Shown here piece after piece: positions 1-8,055 of a stretch of 64,000 nt of DNA (its first letter is position 1; every line of letters begins with the position of its first letter). Location: NCBI GenBank assembly GCA_036389035.1, contig DASVQQ010000031.1, positions 26,723-90,722 of the forward strand. The letters are read 5' to 3'. The notes under the pieces are model-generated. The model saw nothing but the letters and a program-made list of their open reading frames with translations. It did not search any database and had not been told where the DNA came from. This DNA is from Jatrophihabitans sp. GTDB lineage: Bacteria; Actinomycetota; Actinomycetes; Mycobacteriales; Jatrophihabitantaceae. Both the position numbers and the translations under genes were made by a program.

Positions 1-792
1 GAAGGCCTTCTTGTGACTGAACCACACCAGATCCAGTGCCTGGAACTGGGAGTCGAATGCGATGACGGAGGCGTCGAGGTCGATGTTGCGCCGCCCCGGC
101 GCCGGGTCCCAGCCCAACCCCATGACGACCGAGGTCAGCGGTGGCGCGCCGGTCTTGGTGAGGCTGACGCGTTGGTTCTTGCGAAGATCGACCCGGCCTT
201 TGTCGAGGTTGACCGGGCCGGTGGCGACCGGTGGCGGCGTGGGTGGCATGAATGGCGTGGTCGGCGCCGCAGGCGGTGCGGGCTGGTCGTCGACGGTGAT
301 GCCGAAGTCGGTGGCCAGGCCGGCGAGACCGCTTGAGTAGCCCTGCCCGATCGCCCGGAACCTCCACTGCCCGTTACGGCGGTACAGCTCGCCGCCAATG
401 AACGCGGTCTCGGAGGTGGCAGTCATGGCGAACACGGCCAGTTCGGCGCCGGTGTCGGCATCACTGAGCCGTAGCGCGAACTGCGGAACCTGACCGAAGG
501 TGCCGCCGTCCGCGGAGCCGACCAGGACAACCCGATCGATGACGGCCTCGATGCCGGAAAGCCGGATCTCGAGGGTGTCGGCGCCGGGCGCCTTTCCGAC
601 GTGCCGAATCGTGGACGCGGCGTGCTGCGGCTGGTTGTAGAAGATGAAGTCGGCGTCGGAGCGGACCTTGCCCGTATCGGTCACCAGCAGCGCAGAGGCG
701 TCGAGGTCGACCGGGCCTCCTGCCCAGGTGAGCGTCGCGCGAACAGCGTCGGCGCCGACCGCGATGTTGGAGCCCATGCTCATGCTCGTCAT
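1..792 (-). CDS. TerD-family protein with two TerD domains (3' end outside window)
   Basis: The reading frame runs off the left edge with no stop. The N-terminal half (about residues 5-150) and the segment after a Pro/Ala/Thr-rich linker (from about residue 185) each look like a TerD domain; both carry the acidic DLDAS core, the second in the context GLGWDPAPG...NIDLDASVIAFD. TerD domains bind calcium and occur in stress and tellurium-resistance-linked proteins; in actinobacteria multi-domain forms are common and their substrate is unknown. The start is uncertain: ATG codons at 792, 783 and 777 are all in frame (MTSMSMGSN) and none has a good ribosome binding site. GC content is normal for the genome, unlike the next gene. 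Confidence 0.8.
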   Translation of the reverse strand, partial: MTSMSMGSNIAVGADAVRATLTWAGGPVDLDASALLVTDTGKVRSDADFIFYNQPQHAASTIRHVGKAPGADTLEIRLSGIEAVIDRVVLVGSADGGTFGQVPQFALRLSDADTGAELAVFAMTATSETAFIGGELYRRNGQWRFRAIGQGYSSGLAGLATDFGITVDDQPAPPAAPTTPFMPPTPPPVATGPVNLDKGRVDLRKNQRVSLTKTGAPPLTSVVMGLGWDPAPGRRNIDLDASVIAFDSQFQALDLVWFSHKKAF

Positions 793-858
793 GAATGGTC
801 ATGATGCCGCATGGGATCGGAGTAGGGCCTTGGTTGCTCTGACCGAGCGGAGCAGGAG

Positions 859-1536
859 CTAGTTGGCCTGCGCGACGTAAAGTGGGCTGGCCAAAATCAC
901 CTGGTCAGCTTGCAAACCGAAGTCGTTGCTCGCTGCGCCCCAAACCAACCGCTTCGCTACAAACTCAACCTCTTGCAGCGGCCCTTTAGCCTGGCTTGCT
1001 GCTAGCTCGGTCGCTCGGAGTTCCCAATCAGGGCCAGCGTCGCCGTAAGGGTCGTCGGCCGCCGTCGGGCCTAGCGCACCGTCTCGCTGAAGAGCGTTAA
1101 GCAAAGCGCCTGTCCCGGAGCTGGAGTGGGTCGGCGACTTTCCGCTGCCACCAAAGCTGTGCTCTATCGACCCTCCCAGACCAATTATGGTCTCCGGCGT
1201 CTGACCGCCGAAGAAGACGACCTTGGCACTTGCCTCCATGCCATACGGTCCCCATCTCATTGGAATCGATCCCCAGAGGTAGGGACCCGGCTGGTCAATG
1301 CTTCCAATTAGCGACTTCTGTTCTAAGTGGGCCAAAACAATCTTTAGGCGGGACGAGAGTGTGTCAGGTCGCGGCGCAGGGCTGAACTCAGCGGTGATCA
1401 TCTTCAGATTGATGGTCAGCTTCTTGGCGATGCCTTTAAGGACGCCTGGGTCGATTTGAGCGAACAGAGAGTCAATTTTGGGCGGCGACAGGTACATAAA
1501 CGGCTTCGGCCAGACATCCCACGCTTCTGCACTCAT
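859..1536 (-). CDS. DUF7019 / SAVMC3_10250-like protein
   Basis: A 225-residue protein without signal peptide or membrane segment. It opens with a YLSPPKIDSLFAQI stretch and has a central PYLWGSIPMRWG segment followed by VFFGGQT and GLGGSIEHSFGG. This order (YxSxxKxD, then W.G..PMRWG, then FGG, then GLGGS..H) is what I recall for the actinobacterial DUF7019 / SAVMC3_10250 family, whose function is unknown; the assignment is from memory of the pattern. Base composition is clearly lower in GC than the rest of the window and codon use is relaxed, which suggests acquisition. It is transcribed toward the TerD gene, and the tRNA-Leu gene lies about 0.8 kb upstream. Confidence 0.6.
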   Translation of the reverse strand: MSAEAWDVWPKPFMYLSPPKIDSLFAQIDPGVLKGIAKKLTINLKMITAEFSPAPRPDTLSSRLKIVLAHLEQKSLIGSIDQPGPYLWGSIPMRWGPYGMEASAKVVFFGGQTPETIIGLGGSIEHSFGGSGKSPTHSSSGTGALLNALQRDGALGPTAADDPYGDAGPDWELRATELAASQAKGPLQEVEFVAKRLVWGAASNDFGLQADQVILASPLYVAQAN

Positions 1537-1943
1537 GATCCGAGTGTCTCAGCTCAACAGTGTCTTTGACACAGCGCGTTCGGTTACTGATAAACGTCGG
1601 CGACGTGCCCGCATGGCCGCCACCGGCCGGTAGTTATGTGCACAAGCCGACGCCTGACAAAATCGTTCGAGCGAACGAGCCGCGTCCTTTGAGATGAATC
1701 ACGCGCCAGCCAGTTACCGAACCCACCAACGGCTGCGGGAGTTGCTGGCGCAGCCGCACGCGCTCCACCAACTCGTCGGCTGTAAGTAGTCATGGTCGCC
1801 ATGTTGGCGACAATGGGGAGACGTCGCGGCGGAGCTTGACCACGCCAAGGTACGCATCACATTGACGTCCCACTCGCACGCAGGACCCCCCTTCAGCGTG
1901 AGGCAGCCACTCGCCTCGCCGCGCTTATCTACGGAGCGACTTC
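1537..1943. other. Intergenic region between divergent low-GC genes
   Basis: About 400 bases with no supported gene. A 72-codon minus-strand frame (1584-1802) is present but is Arg/Ala-rich and resembles no protein I know. The only structure I see is an inverted repeat, CGTTCG-AG-CGAACG, at 1664-1677, which could be a regulator site. The region should hold the promoters of the two flanking genes. Confidence 0.4.
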
Positions 1944-2234
1944 ATGACTCAGCAGAAAACGACAGTTGCTACCGAGGACCTTGGTGCCGCACTCACCTAC
2001 CTGGAAGGCCTGGTGCACCTGATTCGCCGCCTGGAAGGCGCTCAGGGGATCGGTCGAACGTTCGCAACTGACCTCGCCCAGTCGCTACAGGACATGGATA
2101 CTGAAGATTCGTACTACTTCGCCCCGCTTCGATACGAGACTGCGGTCCCCGGCATGGGCTGGGATGCGGTAGCCACGCAAATCGCCGACGTCCGTCATCG
2201 TCTGGTTGAGGCATACGGCAATGACGTTCTCTAA
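1944..2234 (+). CDS. Small hypothetical protein (96 aa)
   Basis: ATG start preceded by GGAG about 8 nt upstream (near 1935), so translation is plausible. The product is acidic, probably all-helical and cytosolic, with no cysteine and no membrane segment. The middle has LAQSLQDMDTEDSYYF and the end has VRHRLVEAYGNDVL. I do not recognise the family. Its GC content is lower than the genome average, like the DUF7019-like gene on the other side of the intergenic space, and it ends just before the tRNA-Leu gene. It may be cargo of a small acquired segment. Confidence 0.55.
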   Translation: MTQQKTTVATEDLGAALTYLEGLVHLIRRLEGAQGIGRTFATDLAQSLQDMDTEDSYYFAPLRYETAVPGMGWDAVATQIADVRHRLVEAYGNDVL

Positions 2235-2293
2235 GCAGAAGTATCAACGCAGTATCACGAGCCGGACGGGGGGAGTCTGCCGCCGGACGACAC

Positions 2294-2334
2294 AGGGCCC
2301 CGATCCCAGCGTTTCCGCGGAACCAGGGCCCTGA
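2294..2334. terminator. Inverted repeat, possible bidirectional terminator
   Basis: CAGGGCCC at 2294-2301 pairs with GGGCCCTG at 2327-2334, with GACA/TGTC pairing further out. The loop contains the palindrome TTCCGCGGAA. It lies between the convergent ends of the small hypothetical gene and tRNA-Leu. There is no U-tract, as is usual in this group. Confidence 0.4.
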
Positions 2335-2351
2335 GGCTGTCTCAACCAGCG

Positions 2352-2435
2352 TGTCCGAGGGGGGACTTGAACCCCCACGCCCGTTAAGGGCACTAGCACC
2401 TCAAGCTAGCGCGTCTGCCATTCCGCCACCCGGAC
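2352..2435 (-). tRNA. tRNA-Leu (anticodon GAG)
   Basis: On the minus strand the acceptor arm GTCCGGG pairs with CTCGGAC, followed by discriminator A; CCA is not encoded. The anticodon arm is CTAGC-TTGAGGT-GCTAG, giving anticodon GAG (2400-2402). The T arm contains GGTTCAAGTCC. A long variable arm (CCCTTAACGGGC) makes this a class II tRNA, as expected for leucine. The length is 84 nt. The 3' end points toward the low-GC segment on the left, the usual orientation when a tRNA gene serves as an integration site. Confidence 0.96.
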
Positions 2436-2496
2436 GAGTGCGAGCAGGAGTCTAGCCGAAGTCGATTCCCATCCCGGGCACTGGTAGGAACTACTC

Positions 2497-3855
2497 ATGA
2501 CCTCCGCAGCCGAGCAGAGCCAGAGCCAGAGCCCGCAGAGCCAGAGCCCGCAGAGCCGACAGAACACCGTGACCGCCGCCGACGAGGTGGCGACCCTGCT
2601 GACCGAGCTCATCCGGATCAACACCTCCAATCCCACCCACGTCGAACGACCGGCCGCGGAGTGGGTGGCCGAGAAGCTGGACGAGGTCGGCATCGCCTCG
2701 ACCATCCTCGAGGCCGCGCCGGGACGCGCCTCGACTATCGCCCGGGTCACCGGCAGCAACCCGGACCGGCCGCCGCTGCTGATCCACGGCCACCTCGACG
2801 TGGTGCCGGCCGACGCCTCGGAGTGGACGGTCGACCCGTTCGCCGGCGAGATCTCCGACGACTACGTCTGGGGCCGGGGCGCGGTGGACATGAAGGACAT
2901 GGACGCGATGACCCTGGCGGTGATCCGCGAGTGGGCCCGGACCGGCGTGCAGCCCGAGCGCGACATCGTGCTGGCCTTCGTCTCCGACGAGGAGGCCGGC
3001 GGCAAGCAGGGCGCGCACTGGCTGGTGGACAACCACCCCGACTACTTCGCCGACTGCACCGAGGCGATCAGCGAGGTCGGCGGCTTCTCGGTCACGGTGG
3101 GCGCCGACCTGCGGCTGTACCCGCTGCAGACGGCGGAGAAGGGCATCGGCTGGCTGAAGCTGCGGGCCGAGGGGCGGCCCGGGCACGGCTCGATGATCCA
3201 CGGCCACAACGCGGTCACCGAGCTGGCCAAGGCGGTCAGCCGGATCGGCCAGCACGAGTTTCCGATCCACGTCACCCCGACCGTCCGGCAGTTCCTGACC
3301 ACGCTCGGCGAGGTGACCGGGCTGCCGATCGACCCCGATGATCCGGAGCCCGCGCTCAAGCACCTCGGCGCGATGGCCCGGATGATCGGCGCCAGCCTGC
3401 GCAACACGGCCAACCCGACCATGCTGCAGGCCGGCTACAAGGCGAACGTGATTCCGTCCAGCGCCGAGGCGACCATCGACACCCGGTTCCTGCCGGGTTA
3501 CGAGTCCGAGCTTTTCGACACCATCGACGAGCTGATCGGCGAGCACGTCAGCCGCGAGTTCATCACCAAGGACATCGCCGTGGAGACCGGCTTCGACGGC
3601 GCCGTGGTGGACGCGATGGCCGCGGCCCTGAAGGCCGAGGACCCGAACGGCGTGCCGGTGCCCTACCTGATGTCCGGTGGCACCGACGCCAAGTCCTTCT
3701 CGCTGCTCGGCATCCGCAACTTCGGGTTCTCACCGCTGCTGCTGCCGCCCGAGCTGGACTTCTCCTCGCTGTTCCACGGCATCGACGAGCGGGTGCCGGT
3801 CAGCGCGCTGCAGTTCGGCGTCCGGGTGCTGGATCGGTTCCTGCGCAGCTGCTGA
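2497..3855 (+). CDS. M20-family metallo-hydrolase
   Basis: Zinc-dependent peptidase/amidohydrolase of 452 residues, probably cytosolic. The metal site is visible: H99 and D101 in HGHLDVV, bridging D131 in GRGAVDMKD, catalytic/ligand pair E165-E166 in SDEEAGG, and the C-terminal His in SLFHGIDE. A dimerisation (lid) domain occupies about residues 205-330. Typical substrates are dipeptides, acyl-amino acids or similar amides; the exact one cannot be told. An AGGA ribosome binding site sits 8 nt before the ATG. The first 22 residues are a Gln/Ser/Pro repeat (SQSQSPQSQSPQS) encoded by a 15-bp DNA repeat and probably disordered. The convergent downstream neighbour is DUF5703. Confidence 0.92.
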   Translation: MTSAAEQSQSQSPQSQSPQSRQNTVTAADEVATLLTELIRINTSNPTHVERPAAEWVAEKLDEVGIASTILEAAPGRASTIARVTGSNPDRPPLLIHGHLDVVPADASEWTVDPFAGEISDDYVWGRGAVDMKDMDAMTLAVIREWARTGVQPERDIVLAFVSDEEAGGKQGAHWLVDNHPDYFADCTEAISEVGGFSVTVGADLRLYPLQTAEKGIGWLKLRAEGRPGHGSMIHGHNAVTELAKAVSRIGQHEFPIHVTPTVRQFLTTLGEVTGLPIDPDDPEPALKHLGAMARMIGASLRNTANPTMLQAGYKANVIPSSAEATIDTRFLPGYESELFDTIDELIGEHVSREFITKDIAVETGFDGAVVDAMAAALKAEDPNGVPVPYLMSGGTDAKSFSLLGIRNFGFSPLLLPPELDFSSLFHGIDERVPVSALQFGVRVLDRFLRSC

Positions 3856-3865
3856 GCGGTGCGAG

Positions 3866-4096
3866 TCAGGCGCTGAGGCCCGGCATCGGCACCGGCTCGG
3901 CGGCCCGTCGCTTGCGCCTGAGCAGGACCTGACGCGAGCCGTCGGAGTATCTGCGTACGCGGGCGAGTTCCCAGCCGCCGTACTCGGCGTGCAATGCGAG
4001 CCGCACCGCCGCGTTCACCCTCGTGACGTCGGAGGGGATCCGCAGCGGTGCGTACTCCCAGTCTGGGTCGGCGTCCGCCATGGTCTGGGTCGGCAT
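3866..4096 (-). CDS. DUF5703 family protein
   Basis: A 76-residue basic protein with the pattern WEYAPLRIPSDVTR...AEYGGWELARVRRYSDGSRQVLLRRK, which matches the actinobacterial DUF5703 family (short proteins with a YEY...WEL.R.R.Y.DG.R core). Function is unknown. It often lies beside an M20 hydrolase, as here, where the two genes converge with a 10-bp gap. A CACAAT hexamer ends 6 nt before the ATG, so the mRNA may be leaderless. Confidence 0.8.
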   Translation of the reverse strand: MPTQTMADADPDWEYAPLRIPSDVTRVNAAVRLALHAEYGGWELARVRRYSDGSRQVLLRRKRRAAEPVPMPGLSA

Positions 4097-4219
4097 GGCT
4101 CAATTGTGCCCCTGCCAGGCCGCCCGCTGTCCAGCGACAGCCGCCTACTTCGACCGGCGGGCCGGAGGCCGTTGATCAGCGTGGTGGCCTGGCCGGCGGC
4201 GCGCCAGGCCGCACCGCCG

Positions 4220-5797
4220 TCAGCGCGCCCGCACGGTCACGGTGTGCAGCCCGGTCGCGCCGGACGGGAACGGGTCGCTGTCCGCCGTGACCTGCGGGTT
4301 GCCGTCCTGGTCGAAGGCCCGCACTCGCAGCCGGTGCTGCCCGGCCGACTCCGGCGTCCAGAGGTAGACCCACTGCCGCCAGGTGTCCACCGACGGAACC
4401 GGCGCTAACCTGGCCGGCTGCCAGGCGCCGTCGTCGACCTGCAGCTCCACCCGGGAGACGCCCACCTGCTGGGCCCAGGCCACCCCGGCGACCGGCACCG
4501 TCGAACCCACCGCGACGGCTCCCGGCGGCACCGGCCGGTCGATCCGGGATGCCAGCTTGATCGGCCCCTGGGCCGCCCAGCCGCCCTTCACCCAGTAGGC
4601 CTGGTAGTCGGCGAAGGTGGTGGCCCGCAGCTCGGTGATCCACTTGCAGGCCGAGACGTAGCCGTACAGGCCGGGCACCACCATCCGGACCGGAAAGCCG
4701 TGCGCGGCGGTCAGCGGCTCGCCGTTCATGCCGACGGCCAGCATCGCGTCCCGGCCGTCCATCACCACCGCGGTCGGCGAGCCGATCGTCATGCCGTCGC
4801 TGGACGAGGCGACCAGCTGGTCGGCGCGCGGCGAGATGCCGGCCTCGCGGAGCAGGTCGGCCAGCAGCACCCCGCGGAAGGTCGCGTTGCCGATCAGGTC
4901 ACCGCCCACCTCGTTGGAGACGCAGGCCAGGGTGATCCAACGCTCCACCAGCGGTCTGGCCAGCAGATCGGCGAAGCTCAGCGTCAAGGGCCGCTCGACC
5001 ATGCCGGAGATGCGCAGCTTCCAGGTGTCGGGATCGAGCTGCGGCACCCTCAGCGCGGTGTCGATCCGGTAGAAGCGGTCCACCGGGGTCCGGAACGGGT
5101 ACCCGTTCTTGCCCAGGTCGAAGTTGTTGGCGCCGGCCGTGCCGCCGGCGGCCCCGGCCGAGGGCGACGAGCCGGGGCCCGACACCGGTTCGGGCAGCCG
5201 GATCGCCGCCCGGGCCGCCGAGACGTCGTAGCGGCGACGCTGTAGCGCCCGACCGCCCAGAACTCCGAACACCGCCAGGCCGGCGCCGATCAGCCCGCCC
5301 TGCAGGAACCGGCGCCGATCGGCCAGCAGAGCCCCCGGTGGGCGGGGCTCGAACGCGGTGCCGGCGGCGGCCCGGACCAGCGCGGCGAGGGCGGCCATCG
5401 CGGCCAGCGCCCCGACGATCGAGGGCAGCGCGTCGCTGGTGCGGGAGGCGTTGGCGGTCAGCGCGCAATAGCCGCCCAGCACCCCGAGCAGCGCGATGCC
5501 GGCCAGCCCCAGCCGCAGGGACCGCATCGCCAGCAGCCCGATCAACACCGCTAGCACCGCCAGCACCGCATAGATCCCGCCCAGCAGGACGGCCTTGTCA
5601 GCGGTGCCGAACTGCTCGATCGCCCACCTCTTCACCGGTTCGGGGGTGAGCAGGATGAACCGGTTGCCCACCGCGATCACCGGTGAGGCCGCCGGCCGGA
5701 GCAGGGCGGCGACCAGCTCGCCGACGCCGACCGCCACGCCGGCGGCCAGCAGGCCGACCGCGGCCGGAACCGCGAGCCGGCGCAGGGGGAGGGTCAC
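4220..5797 (-). CDS. Polytopic molybdopterin-dependent oxidoreductase (sulfite-oxidase fold)
   Basis: A 525-residue membrane-anchored enzyme. The N-terminal part has about four hydrophobic segments (residues 8-32, 70-92, 97-115, 125-145), then DRRRFLQGG at 160-168 followed by a fifth hydrophobic segment: a twin-arginine-like motif inside a polytopic protein. The extracytoplasmic part (about 225-525) is a sulfite-oxidase-type Moco domain with likely molybdenum ligand C292 (ITLACVSNEVGG) and a C-terminal Ig-like dimerisation domain. Polytopic actinobacterial Moco proteins with a Tat-dependent last membrane segment have been described in Streptomyces. tatC lies 35 kb away. The electron acceptor and substrate are unknown. 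Start GTG; CAGAAT ends 6 nt upstream. Confidence 0.88.
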   Translation of the reverse strand: MTLPLRRLAVPAAVGLLAAGVAVGVGELVAALLRPAASPVIAVGNRFILLTPEPVKRWAIEQFGTADKAVLLGGIYAVLAVLAVLIGLLAMRSLRLGLAGIALLGVLGGYCALTANASRTSDALPSIVGALAAMAALAALVRAAAGTAFEPRPPGALLADRRRFLQGGLIGAGLAVFGVLGGRALQRRRYDVSAARAAIRLPEPVSGPGSSPSAGAAGGTAGANNFDLGKNGYPFRTPVDRFYRIDTALRVPQLDPDTWKLRISGMVERPLTLSFADLLARPLVERWITLACVSNEVGGDLIGNATFRGVLLADLLREAGISPRADQLVASSSDGMTIGSPTAVVMDGRDAMLAVGMNGEPLTAAHGFPVRMVVPGLYGYVSACKWITELRATTFADYQAYWVKGGWAAQGPIKLASRIDRPVPPGAVAVGSTVPVAGVAWAQQVGVSRVELQVDDGAWQPARLAPVPSVDTWRQWVYLWTPESAGQHRLRVRAFDQDGNPQVTADSDPFPSGATGLHTVTVRAR

Positions 5798-5941
5798 CTG
5801 TCCATTCTGACCCGGCCCGCCGGCCTCGGTTGGCGGGACCGCGCCGATCGTTGGCCCCGGGGCAGGGTGCTGCTTGGTGTGTCGCCCTGCTGCGCGGCCA
5901 ACGATCAGCCAGCTGACCCGGCTCGCCAGCTGGGCGGGGCG

Positions 5942-7993
5942 TCAGCGTTCGGAGGCCGAGTGCAGGGCCGTCACCAGCATCGTCCGGCGGGGTTTGGCCC
6001 CGATGTCGCGGACGGCGCGGGCCAGCGCGGGGCCGCTGCCGTGCACCACCGACAGGTGCGCCCGGGCCCGGGTCAGCGCGGTGTAGACCAGCGGCCGGGA
6101 CAGCATCCGCCCGGCCTCCGGCGGCAACACCACGATCACGCCCCGGAACTCCGAGCCCTGCGCCCGGTGCACCGTGATCGCCCAGCCGTGGCTGATGTCG
6201 GCCAGCGTCTTGCCCGACACCTCGGCCAGCGCGGGGGTCGTGGTGCCGAAGTCGATGGTGACCACCTTGTCGCGGACCGCGGTCACCGTGCCCACCTCGC
6301 CGTTGGCGAAACCGGTCGGGCTGGCCTCGAGGTGGTTGGCGGTGGCCACCACCCGGTCACCGGGGTCGAACCGGTTGGCGCTCTTGCGAAAGGGCGAGGG
6401 GTTGAGCCGGGCCTTGAGGGCGGCGTTGAGTTCGATGGTGCCGGCCGGGCCGCGGTGCACCGGGGTGACGACCTGGATCTGATCGGCCTCGATTCCCAGC
6501 GCCCGCGGGATCGAGTCGGTCATCAGCTGCACCACCCGGTGGGCGCAGTCGGCCGACCCGCGGGCCGGGACGATCACCACCTCGCGATCGGGGGAGTCGA
6601 CCGCCGGCAGCTGGCCGGACCGCACCGCGGTGGCCAGCCGGGCGATCGCGCCACCGGCGTCCTGGCGGTACAGGGTGGCCAGCTCCACCACCGGGACGGC
6701 GCCGGAGGCGATCAGGTCGGCCAGCACCTGGCCCGGCCCGATCGAGGGCAGCTGCGCCGAATCACCCACGATCATCAGGTGGGTGCCGTCGGCGCAGGCC
6801 CGCAGCAACGCCGCGGCCAGCTCCACGTCCAGCATCGATGCCTCGTCGACGACCACCAGGTCCTCATCCAGCGGCCAGTCCGCGCCGCGGGCGAACCCGG
6901 CGCTGAAGTCGATCTCTCCGCTGTCGCCGGAGCGCGGCTGGACGCCCAGCAGCCGGTGGATGGTCATCGCCTCGGCATCGCAGAGCTCGGCCAGCCGCTT
7001 GGCGGCCCGGCCGGTGGGCGCGGCCAGCGCGACCGACTTGCCGACCCGGGCGGCCTCGCGCACCACGGTGGCCACGGTCCGGCTCTTGCCGGTGCCGGGG
7101 CCGCCGGTCAGCACGCTGACCCCGTGGGTCAGGGCGTTGCCGACCGCGCTGCGCTGCACCTCATCCAGCCCGTCCGGCTCACGGTCCTGGTCGGCGGGCG
7201 CGGCTGGCGTCGCGGTGGCCGGCATGTCGGACTTCGCGGCGGCGCTCTTCTTGGACCGGCGGGGCTTCTTGGCCGGCGGCAGCAAGGGCTTGGCCGAGCC
7301 GACCAGCCGGTGCACCGACTCGGCGATCTCGGCCTCGGCCGCCGCGTAGCGGGCCAGCGCCAGCATCGGCTCGGCCGCCAACGGCGCAGGCCCAGCCGAC
7401 TCCACCAACCCAGCAGGCCCAGCAGGCCCAGCAGGCCCAGCAGGCCCAGCCGGCCCAGCAGGCTGGACGGCCGCCGCCCGCACCGCCTCACCGGCGCAGG
7501 CGTCGGCGATCGCCCGGTCCGGGTCCGGGATCCGGTAGAGCTCCAGATCCAGGCGCACCTCCGACACCGGCCACACGGTGTGGCCCTCGCGCGCCACCCG
7601 GGCCAGCACGAAGCCCACCAGGGCCCGGGACCGGCGCGGGTCCGACAGCTCGACGCCGGCGATCGCCACCCGGGCCAGCGCGTCGGCGTCGGGCACGTCC
7701 ACCCCGGGCAGTTGAAGCAGCCGCCACGGGTCATCGCGCAGCAGCCGGTGCGCGCCGGCCCCGAACACCTCGACCGCCCGCCCGGCCAGCCGGGCCGGCA
7801 GGCCGGCGGCAAGCAGCAGCTGGACCACCTCGTAGGCCGGCTGGGCGGCCAGGTACGCCGAGAACAACCGGCCGGCCCGGAGCTGGCCCACCCTGGGCAG
7901 CCGGATCAGCGCCGCGACGCTGACATCCTGCGGGCCGCGGATGCCGGCCTCGGCCAGCTCGGCCGCCAACGTGGTGCCCAGCCCCGGCCACAA
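5942..7993 (-). CDS. RecD-like superfamily 1B DNA helicase
   Basis: ATP-dependent 5'-3' helicase of the RecD2 type. Residues 1-95 contain helix-hairpin-helix-like segments; the motor carries Walker A GGPGTGKS (about 297-304), Walker B VVVDEASM, the QLPSIGPGQV motif and the C-terminal TVHRAQGSE and YTALTRARAHL motifs. The usual N-terminal OB-like domain of RecD2 is absent. A Gly-Pro-Ala repeat (about 179-195) and a Lys-rich stretch (241-254) form a linker before the motor. The only conventional start I see is TTG at 7993. The frame stays open upstream to a CTG that overlaps the stop of the aldo/keto reductase gene, giving an N-terminus TEHPADQAFAAF, so the true start may be about 20-28 codons earlier. 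Confidence 0.88.
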   Translation of the reverse strand: MWPGLGTTLAAELAEAGIRGPQDVSVAALIRLPRVGQLRAGRLFSAYLAAQPAYEVVQLLLAAGLPARLAGRAVEVFGAGAHRLLRDDPWRLLQLPGVDVPDADALARVAIAGVELSDPRRSRALVGFVLARVAREGHTVWPVSEVRLDLELYRIPDPDRAIADACAGEAVRAAAVQPAGPAGPAGPAGPAGPAGLVESAGPAPLAAEPMLALARYAAAEAEIAESVHRLVGSAKPLLPPAKKPRRSKKSAAAKSDMPATATPAAPADQDREPDGLDEVQRSAVGNALTHGVSVLTGGPGTGKSRTVATVVREAARVGKSVALAAPTGRAAKRLAELCDAEAMTIHRLLGVQPRSGDSGEIDFSAGFARGADWPLDEDLVVVDEASMLDVELAAALLRACADGTHLMIVGDSAQLPSIGPGQVLADLIASGAVPVVELATLYRQDAGGAIARLATAVRSGQLPAVDSPDREVVIVPARGSADCAHRVVQLMTDSIPRALGIEADQIQVVTPVHRGPAGTIELNAALKARLNPSPFRKSANRFDPGDRVVATANHLEASPTGFANGEVGTVTAVRDKVVTIDFGTTTPALAEVSGKTLADISHGWAITVHRAQGSEFRGVIVVLPPEAGRMLSRPLVYTALTRARAHLSVVHGSGPALARAVRDIGAKPRRTMLVTALHSASER
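7409..7462. repeat. 9-bp tandem repeat in the helicase gene
   Basis: Six copies of CCCAGCAGG (plus-strand sense), one with a single change. It encodes the Gly-Pro-Ala linker of the RecD-like protein. The multiple-of-three unit keeps the frame, so copy number may vary between strains. Confidence 0.9.
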
Positions 7994-8055
7994 CCCGGCC
8001 GAGCAGAACGCGGCGAACGCCTGATCGGCCGGGTGCTCAGTCGGAGACGCTCCGG

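Noticed and set aside
1584..1802. 72-codon minus-strand frame
   Set aside because: No ribosome binding site, no homology that I recognise, Ala/Arg-rich; treated as intergenic.
7409..7462. Tandem repeat as a possible CRISPR
   Set aside because: Units are 9 bp without spacers and encode an in-frame Gly-Pro-Ala linker.
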